64,000 nt of DNA from an uncultured Dehalococcoidia bacterium. Lineage in GTDB: Bacteria > Chloroflexota > Dehalococcoidia > Lucifugimonadales > JAAXIE01. A program made the translations under genes and the position numbers. Where the stretch lies: contig OX638353.1 in the NCBI GenBank assembly GCA_951813255.1, positions 1,922,001 through 1,986,000 of the forward strand, written 5' to 3'. The notes beneath the pieces were generated by a model. The model did no database searches. It saw nothing but the letters and a program-made list of their open reading frames with translations, and was not told where the DNA came from. Positions 53,780 to 61,263 of this stretch are shown here, one piece after another. Position 1 is the first letter of the stretch. Every line of letters starts with the position of its first letter.

Positions 53780-55078
53780 ATGCTTCTAAAAGGCAAAATC
53801 CACTACGCTTGGTTCATCGTCGCCATAGCCGCGATCATGGGCCTCATCAGCTCCTCCATGCGGTTCGCCGGTGCCGCCTTGGTCCCCCATCTGAACGACT
53901 CCGTAACCGGGTTCGGCTGGAGCTATGGCGCAATCAGCCTCGCATTCAGCCTCCAGTGGATAGTCCTCGGCCTCGTCAGTCCCTACGTTGGTTGGCTTGG
54001 AGACCGCTACGGCGTTCGCAGGCTCCTCTTCCTCGGCGCCCTCCTATTCATCCTCGGCATGATGCTCACCGGCGTCATGAACCACCTCTGGCAGTTCTAC
54101 CTCTACTTCGGCGTGCTCCTCGGCATCTCCTCCACCATGTTCGGTGTCCTCACAATCTCCGGCGTCACCCTCTGGTTCAGGAGAAAACTCGGAGTCGCCA
54201 TGGGCATCGTCTGGTCCTTCCAGGGAATGGGCACCATAGGCCTGCTCCTCCTCATTGGCGCAGCCTTTGACCGGGTTGGAATGCAGTGGATCTTCTGGCT
54301 TCCCGGCATCGCGGGCGGGGCAGTAATGTTCCTGCTGGCCGGCTTCTTCTACAACGGCCCCGCCGAGATCGGCCTCCAGCCCTTCGGCGCTCGCGGTGAC
54401 GAGGCCATCCAACCCCGCCAGAGAGACGAGTCCGCAAAAGTACGAGCCAAGGTCTTCATCCAGCAGGCCAAGCGCACCGCCACCTTCTGGAACCTCATCG
54501 GCATCCACTACTGGGGATGCATGGGTCACAACATCATCAACGTCCTGGTCGTGGCCATTGCCGTCGACCGTGGCCTGTCCCTCGGACTCGCCGCCGGTGT
54601 CCTCGCCACCCAGCAGGCCGTCGGCGTCTTTGCCCGCGGCGCCATGCCCGTCATAGCCGAACGCCTCGGTTGCCGGACCGTCTGGGTCGTGGGCATGGCC
54701 CTCCAAGTCTTTCCCCTTCTGCTCATCCTCTTCTCCCCCGACCCTTGGGCCTTCTACCTCTTCGCCGTCCTCTTTGCCCTCGGCCAGAGTTCCGAGGTGC
54801 CCACCTTCCCCATCGCCAACCGCCAGTACTACGGCAACGTCCCCCAGAGCAGTCTCTACGGCTGGCAAAACGTGGGCAACGGCCTCGGCATGGGCATGGC
54901 CCCCGTATGCGCCGGATTCCTCTGGGACGTCACCGGCACCTACCTAGCCCCCCTGCTCCTCTCCCTCGGCTTCAGCACCCTAGCCCTCATCTCCGCTTGG
55001 TTCCTCCCCTCACCCCGCGCCAAGCTCATCCCCGACTGGGAAACCCACCTCCCAGCCAGCCTCCGCACCCCCGCCTAA
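53780..55078 (+). CDS. Major facilitator superfamily transporter
   Basis: 432 residues, 12 hydrophobic segments, with the MFS loop motif GWLGDRYGVRRLLFLG between TM2 and TM3 and a second GAMPVIAERLGCR between TM8 and TM9. It resembles the OFA/monocarboxylate-type branch. Substrate unknown. The coding strand is unusually C-rich with many CTC/CCC codons, unlike the G-rich genes to the left. Confidence 0.88.
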   Translation: MLLKGKIHYAWFIVAIAAIMGLISSSMRFAGAALVPHLNDSVTGFGWSYGAISLAFSLQWIVLGLVSPYVGWLGDRYGVRRLLFLGALLFILGMMLTGVMNHLWQFYLYFGVLLGISSTMFGVLTISGVTLWFRRKLGVAMGIVWSFQGMGTIGLLLLIGAAFDRVGMQWIFWLPGIAGGAVMFLLAGFFYNGPAEIGLQPFGARGDEAIQPRQRDESAKVRAKVFIQQAKRTATFWNLIGIHYWGCMGHNIINVLVVAIAVDRGLSLGLAAGVLATQQAVGVFARGAMPVIAERLGCRTVWVVGMALQVFPLLLILFSPDPWAFYLFAVLFALGQSSEVPTFPIANRQYYGNVPQSSLYGWQNVGNGLGMGMAPVCAGFLWDVTGTYLAPLLLSLGFSTLALISAWFLPSPRAKLIPDWETHLPASLRTPA

Positions 55079-55139
55079 CCCAACCTACATCCTTCCCAAC
55101 ACCGAGTCCTGATTCTTGCCGCCACTGACATCTGATCTT

Positions 55140-55928
55140 TTATCCGCGAGGGAGATTTTGAAGTGCACTCCTACGGGTGCGTCGACTGATGTTGTCCATA
55201 GTGTCTCGGGCGTTTGCGCCCGCATGTTGGGCAGCCGCAAGTATCGCGGCTACCGATATTTTTGACGCGAGTGCCTCCGCAGCCCGCAAATCGTGCTCCC
55301 TGGCCTCCGCGATTACGGCTTTTGAGACTGCGGCGGCTATTTCGTCGGTTCTTCGTTCCGACTTTTCCAGCGGCCTCTTCCGACGGTTTATGAAGACCGT
55401 TGCTCCTTGTCCTGGCAGTGTGCTACTGGGCATCCTATCTACTTCTATGTACTCTTGCTCCAATAGGTCGAAGAAGTTGGCCTCAGCGTTGGCGCCGTTC
55501 CTCTCCTGACCTATGTAGACAAACCATTTTCCGGCATATGCTTTTAGGACTTCCTCGGCCATTCGGTCTTTTATTGGCGGCCAAATCAGGAGCAAGGTTC
55601 GGCCCTCTTGATTGACGTAGGAGAAATCGTCCGGGCTGCTCTTCTGAACCAAATGTTGCAGGCGTTTTGTCTTAGGGAAGTATTCGTTTTCACCTTGGTC
55701 TGGCGGAGCGATATCGTAACAAAGTATATCAGCTCCGTATTGTCCCATTAGCGCAGCGTCGTGACCCGTTCCGGCACCGGCTTCTACGAACTTCGGACCG
55801 TATCGGAGGATCTCCTTTATGGCCTCTGGGGTTAAGTCAACAAAGTGGCTCTCGCGACTGACCCGTAAGTTACTGCTTACCCCGATCGGACTTGTGTCCA
55901 GCCCTGATGTCTCTATTTCTTTGGTCAT
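55140..55928 (-). CDS. SAM-methyltransferase-like Rossmann protein
   Basis: 262 residues. FVEAGAGTGHDAALMGQYG matches the SAM-binding glycine loop (motif I), followed by ILCYDI at the end of strand 2, and TLLLIWPPIKD at the place of motif IV. The last 80 residues are charged helices without a known domain. Substrate unknown. ATG 55928 has AAGGAG six bases upstream; the 22 in-frame codons before it are less likely. Its base composition is lower in GC than the neighbours. Confidence 0.62.
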   Translation of the reverse strand: MTKEIETSGLDTSPIGVSSNLRVSRESHFVDLTPEAIKEILRYGPKFVEAGAGTGHDAALMGQYGADILCYDIAPPDQGENEYFPKTKRLQHLVQKSSPDDFSYVNQEGRTLLLIWPPIKDRMAEEVLKAYAGKWFVYIGQERNGANAEANFFDLLEQEYIEVDRMPSSTLPGQGATVFINRRKRPLEKSERRTDEIAAAVSKAVIAEAREHDLRAAEALASKISVAAILAAAQHAGANARDTMDNISRRTRRSALQNLPRG

Positions 55929-56179
55929 TCCATCTCCTTTGCCCATGCCACGTGGGACTGGGGTCGTCTTATGTGTCTCACTCCCGACCCTCACGACAGG
56001 AAACCACCAGCAGAATCTGAACAGCGATGGCTTGTATCTTAGAGTCTGGCAATCCGTCCGGTACCGTGTGACAATAATGAGTATCCTGTCTCCCTAAGTG
56101 CATACCTAGGAGTTCAACTATAGTTCCCACACCGCCAACAGCAAACGTACTGAATCCACTTCTGTGGCTGGGCTGCCAG

Positions 56180-56803
56180 GTGAATGATAATTTGGTCTCA
56201 ACCGGCAGCGCGGTAGCCATCAATGTCGATGGTACCGAATACTTGGTTACTGCCTTGCACGTCGTTGAACCATCCGGGCTAAGGCCCCATGTTCGATCCG
56301 GGGGCAAATGGTTACCGCTTACCTGGCAAACCGTAGCTGTAGATCAACAACATGATGTTGCAGTCTTGAAAACCAATACACTTCTTGATCCTTCGAGAAT
56401 ACCAGTAAAATACGGTGAACCCGCAGGTATGGTCTACGGCGGGATCGGATACGTTTTAGGATACCCCACATGGATAGAAGGCGGAGACATTCGAACCGAA
56501 CACGTCACCGAGGTCGGTGGTAGGCCTATTCCCATAGCTTCGCTCGTGGTGGCAAACTTCGCGGCTTCGGGAGACTTCACTTACAGCGCTTCGTACATCA
56601 ATGCAGGCTTTTCAGGCGGAGCAGTCGTTTTCCCGCTGCCAAATGATGATTGGACCATCGCGGGTATTGTCACACATTTCCCGATTGTCCAGAGGCCGGT
56701 ATATAGGGGAGGTGTAGAAACTGGTGATTACGTTCACCAACATACTGGGCTAGTAGGCTACACTTCTTTGCCTTTAGTCTTGGACATGATCGCTCGTGCC
56801 TAA
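56180..56803 (+). CDS. Trypsin-like serine protease
   Basis: 207 residues with the S1 triad: His in VTALHVVE (about 27), Asp in QHDVAVLK (about 59), and Ser in INAGFSGGAVV (about 143). No signal peptide, PDZ domain or anchor, so it may be intracellular. The GTG at 56180 is the first start in the frame; the ribosome site is weak. Codon use is more AT-rich than housekeeping genes. It sits next to a phage terminase pair, in an accessory stretch. Confidence 0.8.
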   Translation: MNDNLVSTGSAVAINVDGTEYLVTALHVVEPSGLRPHVRSGGKWLPLTWQTVAVDQQHDVAVLKTNTLLDPSRIPVKYGEPAGMVYGGIGYVLGYPTWIEGGDIRTEHVTEVGGRPIPIASLVVANFAASGDFTYSASYINAGFSGGAVVFPLPNDDWTIAGIVTHFPIVQRPVYRGGVETGDYVHQHTGLVGYTSLPLVLDMIARA

Positions 56804-57056
56804 TTGCGACCGTGTAACTATAAAATTGGGGGTATCGGGGTGGTGGTCCTCTTACCGTATCGGCTATCCACACCACTCCAGACCCCACACTCCCTCCTCC
56901 TTACCAACTGCTAGCCCGCCTGTTCTGGCAATCCCACCCTTTGCGGCAGCCCCAGAGCCACCTATGCCTGAGCACCGATAAGATGGCGTCGTCACCCGAA
57001 CCCCTGCGATATCCCAACGGCATCCCCCCACACATGTGGCGCCACCAACCCACCCC

Positions 57057-58565
57057 TCACACCCACAACCTCACACGCCCCGTACTCCTCAAAAAAGCCA
57101 GCATCAAGGCATCCGCCTTATCCGGCGACGGCAGCCCACGCGCCCGCATCTCATCCTTCTTTTCGATGAAAAGCTGGCCCCGGCTGTTCTGCCCAGGCCG
57201 CAGCGATGATAGCTGCCCCGCCAGTTCCGGGTCGTTCGGAATCGCTATCGCCTCTTGGTTGAACAGTTCGTACAGACCCCAGTACCCCTCAGCCCGCAGG
57301 TTGGCGAACTGCCGCCGTTGTCGCGCAGGCCGCCCCACGTTGATGCCCGTCACCGGCAGGTTCAGCTCCTTCAGCCGGTCCACCACCCCGGCCCCGACCC
57401 CAATCTCGTCCACCACGATCCGACGCGGCTTCCATCGGCGGTGCGCCTCCACGATGCGCCCCGTCAGTTCCATCGTGTCCAGACCCCGGTAGGCCTTCAT
57501 ATCCAGCACCGTGTCGGAGTTTGCGGTCACCAGCACGCTCTGGTCTCCCCCGAACCGCGCTACGTCCACCGCCAAGACCGTGGCTGCCTCCTTCTTCTCC
57601 TCTCCTTCCTCCGTCAGCCCCTTGCCATGGCCCTTGTTATGGCGGGAAATCGCTAGTTCGATTTTGCTCAACGGTATCAGGCTCTCTTGTGGATGGTCGC
57701 AGAAGCGTCCCAACACCCTCGCTTGATACATCGGGCTCTCCTCCCCCCACAGGCCCGCCCGCTCCGCCACCCATTCCGCCGTCGTCAGCCCGGGGATCAC
57801 CACCCGCTGTTGCTCCACGTTGGGCGACTCCAACGCCGATATTGTGATGTTGTGGAACATCCGCCGGTCTTCATAAAAAGCCCGGCGGAATGCCCCCGAG
57901 TCGCTGGTGGGGTTGCCGATGAGCAGCAGCTTGCAGTTGCCCGACGTCATTACCGCCTCGATAGCCTCATAGATCCCCTCGCTCACCCCCTCCGCCTCGT
58001 CCACCACGATCAGCATGTTCGGCGAGTGGAACCCTTGGAACTGGTCCGCCTCGTCGGTGGACAGCCCCAGCGCAAAGCGGTCATGGGCAATCTCCAGACG
58101 GGTGCTGAACATATTCCCGCCCAAGCGTCGCCCTGAGTTCCCGTGCAGACGGCCAATCTCCCGCCACAGGACATGGCGCACTTGCCGTGCCGTCGGGGCA
58201 GTCGTGAGCACGATGGCCGGGGCGTGGCACGAGAGGAACCAGAGTACCGCCACAGCTGCCGTAAACCCTTTCCCCAAGCCGTTGCCAGCCTTCACCGCCA
58301 CCCGGCGGTGGTCCCGTAGCGCTTTCAGCACCTCTTCCTGCTTGCTCCACAACCCCACCCTTAGGTACGCTCGCGCAAAACCCACCGGCGACTCCCTGAA
58401 AGCCTCCGCCAGCTCTTCGGATATCGCGTTTCCGCCCTCCTCGCCGCCCGACTCGCCACTCGCCTCGCCACTCGTCTCGTTGGAATAATCATCAAAAAAC
58501 ACACCCTCATTCACACCCTCTCCCGCGAACTGCCAAGTGGCCCCGGCCCCTTCCTTTACTGCCAT
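57057..58565 (-). CDS. terL: Phage terminase large subunit
   Basis: 502-residue DNA-packaging motor. ATPase: Walker A GNGLGKG at 94-100, Walker B LIVVDEAEG (D189/E190). Nuclease: AVDVARFGGDQS (D334), VVDEIGVGAG (D386), and SPDKADALM near the end, all intact. Its start overlaps the end of the small-subunit gene. Yet no portal, capsid or tail gene is in reach; the next gene to the left is a protease on the other strand. It is thus an orphan, perhaps a prophage remnant or a domesticated packaging gene. Confidence 0.9.
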   Translation of the reverse strand: MAVKEGAGATWQFAGEGVNEGVFFDDYSNETSGEASGESGGEEGGNAISEELAEAFRESPVGFARAYLRVGLWSKQEEVLKALRDHRRVAVKAGNGLGKGFTAAVAVLWFLSCHAPAIVLTTAPTARQVRHVLWREIGRLHGNSGRRLGGNMFSTRLEIAHDRFALGLSTDEADQFQGFHSPNMLIVVDEAEGVSEGIYEAIEAVMTSGNCKLLLIGNPTSDSGAFRRAFYEDRRMFHNITISALESPNVEQQRVVIPGLTTAEWVAERAGLWGEESPMYQARVLGRFCDHPQESLIPLSKIELAISRHNKGHGKGLTEEGEEKKEAATVLAVDVARFGGDQSVLVTANSDTVLDMKAYRGLDTMELTGRIVEAHRRWKPRRIVVDEIGVGAGVVDRLKELNLPVTGINVGRPARQRRQFANLRAEGYWGLYELFNQEAIAIPNDPELAGQLSSLRPGQNSRGQLFIEKKDEMRARGLPSPDKADALMLAFLRSTGRVRLWV

Positions 58566-59047
58566 TCCCGCACCCTCTCCACAAGCTCCGCCAAGGCCTT
58601 GTCCTTGTCTCCCCTAGACTCGGCTTGCTGTTGGCCATTCTTCGCCTGCTGCTGGCGCTGGTTGTACGTCACCGGCTTGTACGACTTCAGAAGAAACATC
58701 AGCAGCCGGTCATTCCCCTTGAACGCCCGCTTGTACGCCTCCATTTCCAGGTCCTCTACCATCCCCTCACGCGCCTCCCGCCACGCCTTGGCAAACTCCG
58801 GGTCCTTGTCCCGCCACCGGTAGACCGTCCGGCGCTCAACACCCGCCAACCGCGCCGCATCCACCACCGACACTCCCATCCTGTGCGCTTCTAGGAACCT
58901 TTCTTTCGCTCTCCGCGTTTCAAGCTCCTTCTCTCCGCGCCGCCCCTTTTCCTTCCTCCCAACATCCATCCCAGCAGTCTCCTCCCTCTCCTCTTCGTCA
59001 CCATCCGCATGTTCATTCCCTGTAGTCACCTCTTGCTCAAACTCCAT
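58556..59047 (-). CDS. Terminase small-subunit-like HTH protein
   Basis: 163 residues. A long acidic/basic N-terminal part is followed by a helix-turn-helix (VVDAARLAGVERRTVYRWRDKDPEFAKAW), typical of small terminase DNA-recognition domains, then a coiled-coil-like part and a Gln-rich end (QRQQQAKNGQQQ). ATG 59047 has AAGGAG six bases upstream. The stop overlaps the terL start by about ten bases. Confidence 0.8.
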   Translation of the reverse strand: MEFEQEVTTGNEHADGDEEEREETAGMDVGRKEKGRRGEKELETRRAKERFLEAHRMGVSVVDAARLAGVERRTVYRWRDKDPEFAKAWREAREGMVEDLEMEAYKRAFKGNDRLLMFLLKSYKPVTYNQRQQQAKNGQQQAESRGDKDKALAELVERVREWQ

Positions 59048-59091
59048 GGGTCTCCTTCCTCTCAGTAGGTTTTGGAGGCCCAAGCCCTCGT

Positions 59092-59136
59092 CCGAAAAAA
59101 ACAAAAGCCGGGGCCGACCTGTTTGGGGTCAGTCCC
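59092..59136 (-). terminator. Terminator-like hairpin in the terminase leader
   Basis: On the minus strand, GGGGACTGACC, a seven-base loop and GGTCGGCCCC form a two-part stem, followed by GGCTTTTGTTTTTTT, directly upstream of the terminase genes. Transcripts from the right would end here before reaching terS. It may be an attenuator or antitermination site, or simply the end of a lost gene. Confidence 0.45.
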
Positions 59137-59559
59137 CAGCGCGCTCAACGAGTAGGAGGGGCCGGCGATTGGGTTCGGCCCGTGCTCGCTCTATGGGAGT
59201 ATGTTAGAACATATGGTTCGGGATTGTCAAGGGGGGGGGGGTGTCATGGGTCGTCAACCTATTCCAGACGCTTACTCCCTTCACCGCAAAGTGGTCTGAC
59301 AAAGGCCAAAACCCAACGACAGGCTACCATTCAACTCACACCGGAGAACATCCGACGTTGTTGAACATTTGATTTATGCCCTGGGGAAGTCTCTCTTAGA
59401 GGTCTATTGGTCTGACCTGACTCGTGATATTAATCACACCTATAAACCTGTTGACACAGCATATATCAAGCTCCCATGCTTTGCTCTACGTCGCCTAGAT
59501 GAAGAGAGGGGGTCAGACCAAGTGATAGCCGACCATTTTCATCTAGGAGGATTTAGACA
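59137..59559. other. Intergenic region with an 11-G tract
   Basis: No convincing gene. It holds a homopolymer of 11 G at 59231-59241 and, at 59207-59219, GAAC-ATATG-GTTC, which resembles a Gram-positive LexA box but with a five-base instead of four-base centre. A short frame at 59369-59614 has no ribosome site and overlaps the next gene. Confidence 0.5.
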
Positions 59560-60261
59560 ATGTTGTCGTACTCGACCCATAAGCTTATCCCCGTCCTTCT
59601 GGTCTGCCTGCTGATAGGCATGGCCATAGTTGCCTTCAGAGGCTCCAGCACGCCCAGCCTGCTTAGTTCCCTTGACTCAGGGATGCAAAGCCAAATGCAG
59701 ATCATGGCAGCCCAAGAAGGCATATCGGCGGAACCCGCTGCCTACAAGTATGGATGGCAGAACGATATGGCCCTGATGGTCGACAGAATCAGAGAAGCGT
59801 CTCCCAATTCGGTAACTACCGCCAAGGTGACCGGAGATCGCTCTGGTCGAATCGACTTCGCAGGAGATTCGCCTTCGTCGGCTCAGTCAGAGGTGGCAGC
59901 ATTCCAATCCCTGCACACAGGGGTGGACGTGGAGATACGCACCAATCGTGAGTACTCCGAGCGCGACCTCGACAACGCACTGGAGGCAATTCACTATGCC
60001 CTGTTAGAACAGGATACGGTGCAAAGCGCTATAACATCTTTCGAGAACGGAGTCATTACATCTCGTGTATTGCTCTCCGAGTCCTCATCGCCTAATAGCA
60101 CCCTCGGTGGTCTGAGTGACCTTGCAGGAGTTAAACTCATTCAAGACAAGGCCAACATGACCGACTACATTAGAGTTGTCGTAGAAGAAATGGAGTCCGC
60201 CGCTGAACTCGGAGGAGAAGAAAGCAGCAAGGGACAGAACCATGAAGCACCCTGGCGTTAG
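59560..60261 (+). CDS. Membrane-anchored hypothetical protein
   Basis: 233 residues: N-terminal membrane helix at about 9-27 (LIPVLLVCLLIGMAIVAF), then a soluble, mainly alpha/beta outer part with no Cys. No family recognised. ATG 59560 has AGGAGG nine bases upstream, an excellent start. First of three consecutive genes, each with one N-terminal membrane helix; the second overlaps its 3' end. Confidence 0.7.
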   Translation: MLSYSTHKLIPVLLVCLLIGMAIVAFRGSSTPSLLSSLDSGMQSQMQIMAAQEGISAEPAAYKYGWQNDMALMVDRIREASPNSVTTAKVTGDRSGRIDFAGDSPSSAQSEVAAFQSLHTGVDVEIRTNREYSERDLDNALEAIHYALLEQDTVQSAITSFENGVITSRVLLSESSSPNSTLGGLSDLAGVKLIQDKANMTDYIRVVVEEMESAAELGGEESSKGQNHEAPWR

Positions 60262-60352
60262 GTTCCTCATAACCATCGTAATCCTCGTCGGTACACTGAT
60301 GCTCCTGCTGGAGTTGGGGAGGGCTTGTATAGATTGGGGAGGGTTGACCTAG
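60242..60352 (+). CDS. 36-residue membrane peptide
   Basis: Small frame overlapping the end of the preceding gene by 20 bases. It encodes a basic start (MKHPGVR), one membrane helix (FLITIVILVGTLMLLLEL) and a short polar tail ending CIDWGGLT. AAGGGA lies about seven bases before the ATG. The next gene follows after 14 bases. Its place in a run of membrane-anchored proteins supports it being real. Confidence 0.55.
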   Translation: MKHPGVRFLITIVILVGTLMLLLELGRACIDWGGLT

Positions 60353-60366
60353 AAGGGAGGGTGGGA

Positions 60367-60873
60367 ATGAGAATGAAAAAGGCGATAACTGTTGTAGTAA
60401 TTCTATCTCCGGTCATAGCTATCATAATATTCTTCGCCGTCTTCGGCGGAAGCTGGAGGAGGGGTGGAGTGAAGATACTGGATGCAAACGTAGTTGGTTC
60501 GGATATCATCGAACTCACAGCAAGCTCCTGTAATCAGGGCGCAGCTATGTCGGAGCTTCGTGAGACAGATGAAGAGGTGAGAATCAAGGTGACTCATGAT
60601 CTCACATTGTTCAGTTGGATGGCTGGTGAGGATTGTGCGACTTTGGTCTTATGTCTTCTGGAAAGACCACTAGACTCTCGTCGGCTCATTGACCTGCACA
60701 CGGGAGACACAGTAGAAGCTTCTTTGTCGGAGTACCAGCATCCTCAACTGCCTCAGTTACGAGACACACTAACTCCATCGGTTCCGTGTACACCGCCCTA
60801 CTGGTTCTCCTGGTCCCCTCAGTCATTCCATCAGTTAGTTGCAACGGAGACGGCTATGGCCTCGTCGAACTAG
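60367..60873 (+). CDS. Membrane-anchored hypothetical protein
   Basis: 168 residues: N-terminal MRMKKAITVVVILSPVIAIIIFFAVFGG helix anchor followed by a beta-rich outer domain (ILDANVVGSDIIELTASSC ... VRIKVTHDLTLFSW) with several Cys that could form disulfides. No family recognised. ATG 60367 has GGGAGGG upstream and starts 14 bases after the 36-residue gene. Third gene of the set. Confidence 0.65.
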   Translation: MRMKKAITVVVILSPVIAIIIFFAVFGGSWRRGGVKILDANVVGSDIIELTASSCNQGAAMSELRETDEEVRIKVTHDLTLFSWMAGEDCATLVLCLLERPLDSRRLIDLHTGDTVEASLSEYQHPQLPQLRDTLTPSVPCTPPYWFSWSPQSFHQLVATETAMASSN

Positions 60874-60989
60874 CTTGCTCGGGTGAAGAGCCTCATTGAC
60901 AGGCTACGTACATGAGTTCTATAATCAACCCTAGCCGCCCCACCAGTCTGCCCCGGAGCCCCGAAAAATCCGCCCTGAGGAGGCCGTCC

Positions 60990-61190
60990 AAAATGTCACA
61001 CTGTGACACTCTGGTCAGCTACGAAAATGTCACAAATGTCACAATTTCCAGAATCTGTGACATTTTTCGTATCTGAAAAATGTCACACCCTGCCCGTATC
61101 TGGCCCAGCTAGCAAAATGTCACAAATGACACACTTTTCAGCTACAAAAAACAAATTTTAGCTACGATCGCTGTGACTTTGTGACATTTC
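60990..61190. repeat. Repeat region B: GTGACA/TGTCAC word array
   Basis: Eight perfect GTGACA or TGTCAC words and two near-copies in about 195 bases, including the perfect palindrome TGTCACACTGTGACA at 60995-61009. Read rightward from 61110 the order is CCAGCTAG, two TGTCAC-type words, CAGCTACAAAAAAC, eight bases, AGCTACG, then two inverted GTGAC words, the same order as in region A on the other strand. Stops interrupt all frames. Confidence 0.75.
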
Positions 61191-61263
61191 CCTCCCGCTT
61201 GTCTCGCCCCCTCCCCTCCCTTACAGTACCCCCCTAAATGACCACGGAGAGATTGGCTCACCA

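Noticed and set aside
59207..59219. LexA-like box near the terminase genes
   Set aside because: Centre is five bases rather than four, so it does not meet the Gram-positive LexA consensus; no SOS gene is near.
59369..59614. 81-codon plus frame before the membrane-gene run
   Set aside because: No ribosome site, overlaps the well-supported start at 59560, and ends in a different frame of that gene.
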